From the NCBI GenBank assembly GCA_041396705.1, contig JAWKYB010000004.1:248001-312000 (forward strand): 64,000 bases of DNA. The letters run 5' to 3'. A program made the translations under genes and the position numbers. Positions 25,904 to 34,047 of the stretch are shown piece by piece; the stretch's first letter is position 1, and each line of letters opens with the position of its first letter. The DNA is from Alphaproteobacteria bacterium (GTDB taxonomy: Bacteria; Pseudomonadota; Alphaproteobacteria; CALKHQ01). The notes beneath the pieces were generated by a model. The model searched no databases and was not told the origin of the DNA. It saw nothing but the letters and a program-made list of their open reading frames with translations.

Positions 25904-27670
25904 ATGGCGATGCCGCAGCACAAGGAATCGGCAAATGACCAGGCCGATGAAGATGCTCCCGACCTGCTGGTCGACCGTTCGGATGATGTAAAAGGCGCAG
26001 CGTCCGTCGAGCTTCTCCTCGTCGACGACGACGAAACGGAATATCTGCTTGTCCGTCGCTATCTGGACGAGGTCTCGGCCGGTCGTTACAGCGTCACGTG
26101 GGTCCGTTCGGCGCAGGCTGCCCTGGCCGCGCTGGACGCGTCCGCTTTCGATGTCTGCCTGGTCGACTACCACCTGACCGATGCGGACGGCCTGTCGGTG
26201 GTGCGTTCGGCCCACTCGGCCGGCCATCGCGTGCCCTTCATCCTGGCGACCGGCCGGGTCGACGGCGAGGTCGACGATGCCGCGATCCGGGCCGGGGTGA
26301 TGGACCTGCTGGTCAAGGGCGAGATGACGCCGACCAGCCTGGACCGCTGCATCCGCTATTGCATGGAGATCAGCCAGAAGCAGAGCCGGCTGGAGAAGCT
26401 GACTTATGTCGACGAGCTGACCGACCTGCCGAACCGGCGCCGGTTCGGCGAACTGCTGGCCGACGCCAGCATCCGCGCCAAGCTGACCGGGACGCCGCTT
26501 GGCCTGATCATCGTCGACATCGACGACTTCCGCGAGATCAACACCTCCGCCGGCTATGACGTCGGCGATGCGCTGCTGCGCCGCTTCGGCAAGCGTCTGG
26601 CCGCCTGCGTGGCGCCGACCGACACCCTCGCGCGCATCGGCGGCAACACTTTCGGCATCATCGTCGGCCAGCCACGCAGCGCGGACTTCATGCAGCTGAC
26701 CGCGGAGCGGATGCTGCGTTCGATCGACGAACAGGTCTACATCCGGGGCTATCCGCTGCGCGCCACCTGCTCGATCGGCGTCGACTATTTCGAGCCGGGG
26801 GTGCGCGAGCCGGCGCTGTTCATCAACGCCGAAGCGGCGATGTACGACGCCAAGAGCCGGCGCCGCGGCAGCTATCAGCTGTTCAACGACCAGTTGCGCC
26901 TGCAGATCGAGCGGCGTGTGGCGATCGCGCGCGACCTGCGCATCGCGCTGGACCAGGACCAGCTCAGCATGGCGTTCCAGCCGATCGTCGACGCCCAGAC
27001 CCACGCGGTGGTCGGCTACGAGGCGCTGGTCCGCTGGCGCCGCCCCGACGGCAGCTTCGTGTCGCCGGGCGACTTCATCCCGGTTGCCGAGGACACCGGC
27101 TTCATCGTCAAGCTGGGCGAGTGGGTGCTGCACAAGTCCGCCGCCTTCGCGGCGAAACGCCGCGCCGAAGGCCGGCCAAGCCGCATCCACGTGAACATCT
27201 CGGCCAAGCAGCTGCGCGAGCGGCTGTTCCCCGAGCTGGTCGACGAGGCGCTGGAGCTCAACAACGCGGTCAAGTCCGACATCGTGCTGGAAGTGACCGA
27301 ATCGGTGCTGATGGACGACTTCGACGCCTGCATCGAGACGCTCGACGCACTGCACGAATCCGGCCTGCACATCGCCATCGACGATTTCGGCACCGGGCAC
27401 TCGTCGCTGTCCTACATCCAGCGCATCCCGGTCGATTCGATCAAGATCGACCGCTCCTTTGTCGCCGACATGATGACCAATCCGACATCGGCCAAGATCG
27501 TGCTGATCGTCATCAATCTCGCCCACGCACTCGGCGTCAGCGTCGTTGCCGAGGGCGTCGAGACCGAGGAGCAGGCGCAGCGGCTGACCAAGCTCGGCTG
27601 CAGCGAGCTGCAGGGCTACTATTTCGGCCGGCCGGAGATCCTGCCGGTGGTCTGCTCGCGCGACGCCTGA
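25904..27670 (+). CDS. Response regulator with REC, degenerate GGDEF and EAL domains
   Basis: Cyclic-di-GMP signalling protein of 588 residues. The REC domain (about 35-155) has the acidic DDD pocket in LLLVDDDE, the phospho-acceptor Asp in CLVDYHLTDADG, the Thr in LATGR and the Lys in LLVKGE. The GGDEF domain (about 165-320) is degenerate: RIGGNTF in place of RxGGDEF, so cyclase activity is unlikely. The EAL domain (about 335-580) keeps YEALVRW, the Asn in HVNISAKQL, EVTESVL, IDDFGTGHSSLSYI, the Lys in IKIDRSF and EGVETEEQ, so phosphodiesterase activity is expected. No membrane segment is present. No cognate histidine kinase is nearby. Confidence 0.92.
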   Translation: MAMPQHKESANDQADEDAPDLLVDRSDDVKGAASVELLLVDDDETEYLLVRRYLDEVSAGRYSVTWVRSAQAALAALDASAFDVCLVDYHLTDADGLSVVRSAHSAGHRVPFILATGRVDGEVDDAAIRAGVMDLLVKGEMTPTSLDRCIRYCMEISQKQSRLEKLTYVDELTDLPNRRRFGELLADASIRAKLTGTPLGLIIVDIDDFREINTSAGYDVGDALLRRFGKRLAACVAPTDTLARIGGNTFGIIVGQPRSADFMQLTAERMLRSIDEQVYIRGYPLRATCSIGVDYFEPGVREPALFINAEAAMYDAKSRRRGSYQLFNDQLRLQIERRVAIARDLRIALDQDQLSMAFQPIVDAQTHAVVGYEALVRWRRPDGSFVSPGDFIPVAEDTGFIVKLGEWVLHKSAAFAAKRRAEGRPSRIHVNISAKQLRERLFPELVDEALELNNAVKSDIVLEVTESVLMDDFDACIETLDALHESGLHIAIDDFGTGHSSLSYIQRIPVDSIKIDRSFVADMMTNPTSAKIVLIVINLAHALGVSVVAEGVETEEQAQRLTKLGCSELQGYYFGRPEILPVVCSRDA

Positions 27671-27673
27671 GCC

Positions 27674-27693
27674 CCCGCGCCTGGCGGCGCGGG
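27674..27693. terminator. Strong hairpin between convergent genes
   Basis: CCCGCGCC and GGCGCGGG form an 8-bp stem around TGGC in the 25-bp gap between the EAL gene and the Rieske/ThDP gene. There is no T-tract, so it is only a possible transcription stop. Confidence 0.3.
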
Positions 27694-27695
27694 TG

Positions 27696-29678
27696 CTACA
27701 CCAGTTCGGCGTCGACCGCGACCTCGACCAGGGCCGGGCCGTCGACCGCCAGCGCCTCCGCGATGGCCTCGTCGAGCTCGTCGCCGCGCGATACCTTGCG
27801 GCCGTGGCCGCCGCACAGCCGGGCGAAGGCGGCGAAGCCGGGATTGTGCAGGCCGGTCTGCCAGACCGGCCACTTGCCCGCCCGCTGTTCCTTCGAGATC
27901 TTGCCGAGCTCGTTGTTGTTCAGCAGCACGTGGGTGATGTTCATCCCGTATTTCACCGCCGTGGTGAACTCGGCCATGTACTGGCCGAAGCCGCCGTCTC
28001 CGCTGATCGAGATCACCTTGCGGCCGGCCAGCGCCGGGAAGTCGCGGGTCGCGGCCCAGGCGCCCATCGCCGCCGGGAAGCCGAAGCCGATCGAACCCAG
28101 ATAGCCCGACATCAGCACCGCCTGGCCGCGGCATTCGAAATAGCGGCCGAAGCTGTAGGTGTTGTTGCCGACATCGACCGCGATCACCGCATCGTGCGGC
28201 GCCTGGCGGCCGAGCGCCGCGAACAGCGCGGCCGCGCTGAGGCCGTTGCCGCGGTCGTCGGCGACCCGGCTTTCCTTCTCCGCGCGCCACGTCGCCCATC
28301 GTTCGGCCAGTTCGGCGACCTGGTCGGTGGCGGCACGCGAAGCCGGCAGCCGCTGGCGCAGGGCCCGCGCGGTGACGCCGACCTCGCCCCACACCGGCAC
28401 CGCCACCGGATGGAACTTGCCCAGCTGCATGCGCTCGTAGTCGACCTGGACGATCGGCTTGGAGGGCTCGATGCCGGTATGGTTGGAGAATGACGTGCCG
28501 AAGGCAACCAGCAGGTCGGCCTCGTTCATGAACCAGCTGGCGACCGGCGTGCCGGAGCGGCCGAGCACGCCGCCGGCAAGCCGGTGATTGTCGGCGATCT
28601 GGCCCTTGGCCTTGAAGGTCGTCAGCACGGGGGCGTTCAGCGCTTCGGCCAGCGCGACAATGTCGGCCATGGCGTGGCGGGCGCCGAAGCCGACCACGAT
28701 GACCGGTCGCTTTGCCGCGGCGACCCGCTCCAGCGCCGCCGCCAGCGCCGCCTCCGACGGCATGATCGCGTCGTCGCCGACGCGGCCGGCAGGACCGCCC
28801 GGCTTGCGGCCGTCGGCCGCCTTCAGAGTCTGGACGTCGTCCGGAAAGATCAGGTGGGCGACGTCACGCTCGACCACGGCGTTCTTGCAGGCCAGCGTCA
28901 TCAGCTCGGCATGGTTCGAGCTGTGCAGCACGGTCTGGCTGAACCGCGCGACCGGCGCGAAGGCCGAGGCCAGGTCGATCTCCTGGAACGCGCCGGGGCC
29001 GAACACCTGCACGTTGACCTGGCCGGTCAGCGCCAGCACCGGGGCACGGTCGACCTTGGCGTCCCACAGGCCGGTCAGCAGGTTGGTGGCGCCCGGACCG
29101 GCGATGGCCAGGCATGCGGCCGGGCTGTTGGCCAGCTTGGCATAGCCGGAGCAGGCGAAGGCGGCGGCGCCCTCGTGGCGCACGCCGATGAAGCCGAGTT
29201 CGCCATCGGCCTCGCGCCGGCGCAGCGCGTCGGCCAGGCCCAGGTTGGAATGGCCGACCATGCCGAACACGCGCTTCACGCCCCAGGCGACCATGGTGCG
29301 CGCCATCAGGTCGGTCACCGTCTCGGCATGCGCGGGTTCCGCGTCCAGGCCGACATAGATGCCGTCGTCGCGGACCTCGACCGGATAGGTGCGCTGGCCG
29401 CTGTCCTCGTGCCCGCCCGGCGGCTGGCCGGTCAGCGGGTCGAAGTCCCAGCCGTGCCACGGGCAGCGCAGCCAGCACTTGCCCTCGACCCCCGGCTCGA
29501 TCGAGCCTTCGCCGAGCGGGCCGCCCTGGTGCGGGCACCGGTTGTCCATGGCGGCATAGCGGCCCTGGAAGCGGGTCAGGGCGACCGTGACCCCGCCGGC
29601 CGTCGCCGATTTCACCCGACCCTCGGGCAGTTCGTCCGGTCCGGCGACCCTGTGCCAGGTCAGCGCCTGTTCAGCCAT
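27696..29678 (-). CDS. Rieske domain fused to pyruvate-oxidase-like ThDP enzyme
   Basis: A 660-residue fusion. Residues 1 to about 105 are a Rieske [2Fe-2S] domain with both ligand boxes, CPHQGGPLGEG and CPWHGWDF. The rest is a full thiamine-diphosphate enzyme: catalytic Glu in VRHEGAAAFA, GPGATNLLTGLWDAK, a central domain with VGFGARHAMADI, and the ThDP/Mg2+ motif SGDGGFGQ ending in LLNNNELG. The ThDP part resembles YdaP/PoxB-type pyruvate oxidases more than acetolactate synthase. An electron role for the Rieske domain, moving electrons from the ThDP/flavin site to the membrane, is inferred. It is divergent from the six-gene set starting at 29895, which encodes two more Rieske proteins. GGGAG lies about 11 bases before the ATG. 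Confidence 0.85.
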   Translation of the reverse strand: MAEQALTWHRVAGPDELPEGRVKSATAGGVTVALTRFQGRYAAMDNRCPHQGGPLGEGSIEPGVEGKCWLRCPWHGWDFDPLTGQPPGGHEDSGQRTYPVEVRDDGIYVGLDAEPAHAETVTDLMARTMVAWGVKRVFGMVGHSNLGLADALRRREADGELGFIGVRHEGAAAFACSGYAKLANSPAACLAIAGPGATNLLTGLWDAKVDRAPVLALTGQVNVQVFGPGAFQEIDLASAFAPVARFSQTVLHSSNHAELMTLACKNAVVERDVAHLIFPDDVQTLKAADGRKPGGPAGRVGDDAIMPSEAALAAALERVAAAKRPVIVVGFGARHAMADIVALAEALNAPVLTTFKAKGQIADNHRLAGGVLGRSGTPVASWFMNEADLLVAFGTSFSNHTGIEPSKPIVQVDYERMQLGKFHPVAVPVWGEVGVTARALRQRLPASRAATDQVAELAERWATWRAEKESRVADDRGNGLSAAALFAALGRQAPHDAVIAVDVGNNTYSFGRYFECRGQAVLMSGYLGSIGFGFPAAMGAWAATRDFPALAGRKVISISGDGGFGQYMAEFTTAVKYGMNITHVLLNNNELGKISKEQRAGKWPVWQTGLHNPGFAAFARLCGGHGRKVSRGDELDEAIAEALAVDGPALVEVAVDAELV

Positions 29679-29894
29679 GTCCCATCCGTCTCCCTGTCGC
29701 TGCCGCGCGGCCGGCGGCCCGGCAATCGGCTTGGCCCAGGTTCGGCCAGAGCGCCATCCCGGTTCAAGTCGATATGCGAAAGCGTGAACGGGCGAGGCCG
29801 GCGATGAATTTGCGCCCCGCCGAAATGCGGCTAAGCTTGCGTGTCGGCCCGGCCCGGCATCTCTTTTGCGAATCGCCCTCGACGCCCAGGGGAC

Positions 29895-30110
29895 ATGGCA
29901 ACCGCGCAGACCCTCATCGCGATCGCCGGCTGGTATGGCTGGATCGGACTCGGCGTCGCCGCCGCGTTCATCCTGTTCGGCCTCAGCCGCATCGATCCGG
30001 CTGCCCACGGCAGCTACCTGTTCCGCGTGCTGCTGGTGCCCGGGATCGTTCTGCTGTGGCCGCTGGTGCTGTGGCGCTGGGCGGCGCGCGCATTCGGCGG
30101 AGTCGGCTGA
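29895..30110 (+). CDS. Small two-helix membrane protein
   Basis: A 71-residue protein with two hydrophobic helices (about residues 8-28 and 42-62). The ATG at 29895 follows AGGGG closely. It is the first gene of the plus-strand Rieske cluster and overlaps the next gene at TGATG. Possible roles include a small subunit or assembly factor for the membrane Rieske/cytochrome protein downstream, by context only. Confidence 0.6.
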   Translation: MATAQTLIAIAGWYGWIGLGVAAAFILFGLSRIDPAAHGSYLFRVLLVPGIVLLWPLVLWRWAARAFGGVG

Positions 30111-30262
30111 TGCGGCGCGCCCATCGCGCGGCGCACGCCCGGCTGTGGGTCGTGCTGGCCGTCGCCATTCCGCTGGGGCTTGCGCTCGCCCTGCTGCTGT
30201 CCGGTCCGGTGCCGACCGACCCCGCAATCGATTCGATCCGCGCCGCGGCTTCGGGGGAGTAG
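30110..30262 (+). CDS. Tiny single-pass membrane protein
   Basis: A 50-residue protein with a basic N-terminus (MRRAHRAAHARL) and one hydrophobic helix, then a short acidic tail. Its ATG shares a base with the previous stop codon, and the next gene's RBS (GGGGGAG) lies inside its last codons. The tight packing argues for a real gene. No family is recognised. Confidence 0.5.
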   Translation: MRRAHRAAHARLWVVLAVAIPLGLALALLLSGPVPTDPAIDSIRAAASGE

Positions 30263-30266
30263 GCCG

Positions 30267-31331
30267 GTGTCCGTCGCCTATCGGCCGGTGCAGTGGAACC
30301 GCAACAAGGTGGTTTACGACCTGGTGCTGATCGTCTGCGTGATCGGCTACATCCTGGCCTACACCCAGCTGGCGCCACTGTGGCGCACCGCCGAGCGGCC
30401 GATCGATACCGCCATCGTGCGCATGCGCGCCTATGGCAGCTGCGCCTTCCTGATGATGACGGTCATCCTCAGCATCGGCCCGCTGGCCCGGCTCGACCGC
30501 CGCTTCCTGCCGGTGCTGTACAACCGCCGCCATTTCGGCGTGCTGACCGCGGTGGTTGCCGGCGCCCATCTCAGTGCGGTGCTGGGCTGGTACCACAGTT
30601 TCGCGCCGGTCGATCCCTGGGTCTCGCTGCTGTCCAGCAACACGGCCTACGATTCATTCGCCGGCTTCCCGTTCGAGATGCTGGGGCTGTTCGCCTTCGC
30701 CGTGCTGCTGGTGATGGCCGCCACCAGCCACGATTTCTGGCTCGCCTTCCTCGGTCCGCCGGTGTGGAAGGCGCTGCACATGCTGCTGTATCTCGCCTAC
30801 GCCGCGGTGGTGATGCATGTGGCGCTGGGCGCCTGGCAGGGCCGGCCCAGCCTGTTCGAATATGCGATGGTGATCGCCAGCGTCGCCGTGGTGATCCCGC
30901 TGCATCTGGCGGCCGGCCTGCGCGAACGCCGCGCCGACCGCGACGACGCGCGGCGCGAGACCGGCGACGGCTGGCTGCCCGTCGCCGCGGTGGCGAACGC
31001 GCCGGCCGACGGGCGCGCGCTGACCGTCGCGCTGCCCGGCGGCGAGCGGGTGGCGGTGTTCCGCGACGGCGCCCGGCTGGGCGCGATCAGCAACCTGTGC
31101 GCCCACCAGAACGGGCCGCTGGGCGAGGGCCGTATCCTCGACGGCTGCGTGACCTGCCCGTGGCACGGCTTCCAGTACAGGCTGGAGGACGGCTGCGCGC
31201 CGGCGCCCTTCACCGAGAAGCTGTCGACCTATCGCCTGCGCATCCGCAACGGCGTGATCGAGATCGATCCGCGCGCCCTGCCGCCGGGCACGCTGGTGCC
31301 GCTGCCCACCCTGGAAGGCGCGGGCGGATGA
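30267..31331 (+). CDS. Ferric-reductase-like membrane cytochrome with C-terminal Rieske domain
   Basis: A 354-residue protein with six predicted transmembrane helices (about 15-35, 57-77, 88-112, 134-162, 167-190, 198-218). Histidines in GAHLSAVLGWYH, KALHML and VVMHVAL are placed like the haem-b ligands of ferric reductase / cytochrome b561-type domains. A Rieske domain follows (about 235-345) with CAHQNGPLGEG and CPWHGFQYR. It could shuttle electrons between a soluble Rieske partner and the quinone pool or an extracytoplasmic acceptor. The start is the GTG at 30267, with GGGGGAG about 9 bases upstream. It overlaps the next gene at ATGA. Confidence 0.8.
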   Translation: MSVAYRPVQWNRNKVVYDLVLIVCVIGYILAYTQLAPLWRTAERPIDTAIVRMRAYGSCAFLMMTVILSIGPLARLDRRFLPVLYNRRHFGVLTAVVAGAHLSAVLGWYHSFAPVDPWVSLLSSNTAYDSFAGFPFEMLGLFAFAVLLVMAATSHDFWLAFLGPPVWKALHMLLYLAYAAVVMHVALGAWQGRPSLFEYAMVIASVAVVIPLHLAAGLRERRADRDDARRETGDGWLPVAAVANAPADGRALTVALPGGERVAVFRDGARLGAISNLCAHQNGPLGEGRILDGCVTCPWHGFQYRLEDGCAPAPFTEKLSTYRLRIRNGVIEIDPRALPPGTLVPLPTLEGAGG

Positions 31332-32089
31332 GCGGCGATACCGCCCGCACCGCGTTCTTCGTCGGCTATCTGTGCATGCCGGGCCGGCTGGCGCTGTTCC
31401 TGTGGCTGCTGCTGCCGCTGCTGCTGGGCGGCGTTGGCGGTGCCGCACTGGCACTGGCGATCGGCAACGCCGATCCGGGCGACGGCGGCCGGCTGCCCGG
31501 CCGGATCACCCTGACCGGCGTGGTCCAGCTCGACCCCTATCCGATGCTGCGCCTGCCGCCCGATGCCGACCACGACAGGCCCTGGGCGGTGCTGATGGTC
31601 ACCGCCGGCAAGAACGGGGCGCAGGGCAGGCTTGCCGGGCTCGACGGCGAGACCGTCGCGATCACCGGCAGCCTCTACGAGCGCGGCGGCCAGCTGCTGT
31701 TCGAGATCCGCGCCAGCCAGGACGCGATCGTCGAGGTCGACCGGACCGCGGGCTATCGGCCGGGCGCGGCGCGCCCGCTGGGCAATCAGCGCCTGGTCGG
31801 CGAGATCGTCGACCCGAAATGCCATCTCGGCTCGATGCGCCCCGGCGAGGGCAAGCCGCACATGATGTGCGGCAATCGCTGCCTGCTGGGCGGCATCCCG
31901 CCGACCCTGGCCGTGCACAGCCCGGACGGGACGCTGACGATGGTGCTGCTGGTCGGCGCGGACGGCGCCCCGGCGCTGGATGCGTTCCTCGACTGGACGT
32001 CGCTGCCGGTGGCGCTGTCGGGCGCGATGTTCGCGCTCGACGACATGCTGGTGATGCACGTCGCCGCCGACGGCATCGAGGGCCTCTGA
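31328..32089 (+). CDS. Membrane-anchored protein with conserved Cys/His motif, unknown function
   Basis: A 253-residue protein with one N-terminal transmembrane helix (about 20-45) and a probable extracytoplasmic domain. A first beta-rich part (GRITLTGVVQLDPYPMLRLP to QLLFEIRAS) could be an OB-like fold. A second part begins with the striking block EIVDPKCHLGSMRPGEGKPH followed by MMCGNRCLLGGIPP, giving C-H-x8-10-H-x2-C-x3-C. Such spacing suggests a metal or haem site. I do not know the family. The ATGA overlap with the cytochrome/Rieske gene suggests that the two proteins act together. Confidence 0.65.
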   Translation: MSGDTARTAFFVGYLCMPGRLALFLWLLLPLLLGGVGGAALALAIGNADPGDGGRLPGRITLTGVVQLDPYPMLRLPPDADHDRPWAVLMVTAGKNGAQGRLAGLDGETVAITGSLYERGGQLLFEIRASQDAIVEVDRTAGYRPGAARPLGNQRLVGEIVDPKCHLGSMRPGEGKPHMMCGNRCLLGGIPPTLAVHSPDGTLTMVLLVGADGAPALDAFLDWTSLPVALSGAMFALDDMLVMHVAADGIEGL

Positions 32090-32092
32090 GCC

Positions 32093-32383
32093 ATGCGCGG
32101 GCTGGGCGCGGCGATCGATGCGGCGGCGATGGCGGTCGTCGGTGCGCTGATCTGGTTCGGCTGGTCGGCGGTGATGGACTATCTGCCGATCGGCCTCGCC
32201 GACGATATCGACGCGGTGATCGGCTGGTTCGGCACCGCGCCGGAAGGCGGCGCCACGCGGGCGGCGCTGCGCTGGCTGGGCGACATCGAGTGGCTGATCG
32301 CGGCGGTGCTTGTCGTGCTGCTGCTGTGGGCGGCGGAGAAGCTGGTCGGCTGGGCCCGCGCCCGCCTCGTGCCGGCGCATTGA
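32093..32383 (+). CDS. Small membrane protein (two helices)
   Basis: A 96-residue protein with hydrophobic segments near residues 8-28 and 66-86 and a loop rich in Asp and Gly between them. It starts three bases after the preceding stop, so it belongs to the same operon. No motif or family is recognised. Confidence 0.6.
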   Translation: MRGLGAAIDAAAMAVVGALIWFGWSAVMDYLPIGLADDIDAVIGWFGTAPEGGATRAALRWLGDIEWLIAAVLVVLLLWAAEKLVGWARARLVPAH

Positions 32384-32415
32384 CGCCGATGCCGGAACAA
32401 CGAAAGGGAGAGGGG

Positions 32416-34029
32416 ATGAACAGGATCGCCGTCGCGCTATGGGCGGAGCTCAAGGATCGCGAGCCGACCTATGCCCTGGTCGCCGATGTCGACCTGGTCG
32501 TCACCCGCTATGACGACAAGGTTTCGGTGCTGTACGGGCGCTGCCTGCATCGCGGCGCGCTGCTGGCCGACGGCTCCGTGCGCGGCGAGAACCTGATCTG
32601 CGGCCTGCACGACTGGGACTACCGGCTCGACACCGGCGTCAGCGAATACAACAACCACGAGGTGCTGGCCCGCTTCGCCAACTGGATCGAGGACGGGCAG
32701 GTGTGGGTCGACGAGGACGAGATCGCTACCTGGGCCGAGGCGCACCCGCAGCCGTTCGACCGCGCCGGCTATCTCGGCCTCTATGCCGACGTGCATGGCG
32801 CGCCGGAGGAGCCGCACGTCAAGCTGATCCAGGGCTATGCCCGCAGCGGCCTGAAGAAGACCGGGCACCATGGGGTGGTCGATGCGATGGGCGTCGCCCG
32901 CCAGCAGCTGCCGAGCTGGGACGACATCCAGTTCGTCACCGCCCAGCTGCACCGTGCGCCGCTGCTTGACGACGAGCCGGTCGGTTCCGACGTCACCATC
33001 GGGCCGAATGCGCAACGGCCGCTGCGGCTGGATATCCCGATCTTCGTGTCGGACATGAGCTTCGGCGCGTTGTCGGAACCGGCCAAGGTGGCGCTGGCCA
33101 AGGGCGCCGACCTGGCCGGCACCGGCATCTGCTCCGGCGAGGGCGGCATGCTGCCGGAAGAGCAGGCGGCGAACCGGCGCTATTTCTACGAGCTCGCCTC
33201 GGCCCGCTTCGGCTTCTCGATGGACAAGGTCAAGCGCTGCCAGGCCTTCCACTTCAAGGGCGGCCAGGCCGCCAAGACCGGCACCGGCGGCCACCTGCCG
33301 GGCGCGAAGGTGGTCGGCAAGATCGCCGCGGTACGCAACCTGCCGGTCGGGGAATCGGCGGTCTCGCCGGCCCGCTTCCCGGACTGGACCGAGCCGGCGC
33401 AGTTCAGGGCCTTTGCCGACGAGGTGCGCGACGCCACCGGCGGCATCCCGATCGGCTTCAAGCTGTCGGCGCAACACATCGAGAAGGACATCGACGCGGC
33501 GCTGGCAGTCGGGGTCGACTACATCATCCTCGACGGGCGCGGCGGCGGCACCGGTGCGGCGCCGACCCTGTTCCGCGACAACATCTCGGTGCCGACTATC
33601 CCGGCGCTGGCCCGTGCGCGCCGCCATCTCGACCGGCTCGACCGCAGCGACGTGACCCTGGTCATAACCGGCGGGCTCCGGACGCCGGCCGACTTCGCCA
33701 AGGCGCTGGCGCTCGGCGCCGACGCCGTCGCGGTATCGAATGCCGCGCTGCAGGCGATCGGCTGCCTGGGCATGCGCGCCTGCCACACCAACAACTGCCC
33801 GGTCGGCATCGCCACCCAGAAGCCGCACCTGGTCGCCCGGCAGGACGTCGAGACGTCGGCGGCCCGGCTGGCGCGCTTCCTGGAGGCGGCGACCGAGCTG
33901 ATGAAGATCCTGGCCCGGGCCTGCGGGCACCGTCATCTCAGCCAGTTCGCGGCCGACGACCTGACCACCTGGAAACGCGAGATGGCCGACCTCGCCGGCA
34001 TCGCCTACGGCGGCGTCGGCGCGCCCTAG
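32416..34029 (+). CDS. Rieske domain fused to FMN-binding glutamate-synthase-like protein
   Basis: A 537-residue fusion. Residues 1 to about 105 are a Rieske domain (GRCLHRGALLADG and CGLHDWDYRL). The remainder is the FMN/[3Fe-4S] synthase domain of glutamate synthase large subunit: SDMSFGALSE, ICSGEGGMLPEEQ, GGQAAKTGTGGHLPG, DGRGGGTGAAPT and the cluster motif CLGMRACHTNNCPVGIATQ, which gives C-x5-C-x4-C. The N-terminal glutaminase domain is absent, so classical glutamine-dependent GltB activity is excluded. The reaction is unknown; ammonium-transfer or a different flavin redox step are possible. GGGAGAGGGG lies just before the ATG. It closes the six-gene operon. Confidence 0.85.
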   Translation: MNRIAVALWAELKDREPTYALVADVDLVVTRYDDKVSVLYGRCLHRGALLADGSVRGENLICGLHDWDYRLDTGVSEYNNHEVLARFANWIEDGQVWVDEDEIATWAEAHPQPFDRAGYLGLYADVHGAPEEPHVKLIQGYARSGLKKTGHHGVVDAMGVARQQLPSWDDIQFVTAQLHRAPLLDDEPVGSDVTIGPNAQRPLRLDIPIFVSDMSFGALSEPAKVALAKGADLAGTGICSGEGGMLPEEQAANRRYFYELASARFGFSMDKVKRCQAFHFKGGQAAKTGTGGHLPGAKVVGKIAAVRNLPVGESAVSPARFPDWTEPAQFRAFADEVRDATGGIPIGFKLSAQHIEKDIDAALAVGVDYIILDGRGGGTGAAPTLFRDNISVPTIPALARARRHLDRLDRSDVTLVITGGLRTPADFAKALALGADAVAVSNAALQAIGCLGMRACHTNNCPVGIATQKPHLVARQDVETSAARLARFLEAATELMKILARACGHRHLSQFAADDLTTWKREMADLAGIAYGGVGAP

Positions 34030-34047
34030 GAATCGGCGCGGCCGGGT

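Noticed and set aside
29774..30262. Longer ORF covering the start of the Rieske operon
   Set aside because: Its first part is out of frame with the well-supported gene at 29895; only the last 50 codons, starting at 30110, look real.
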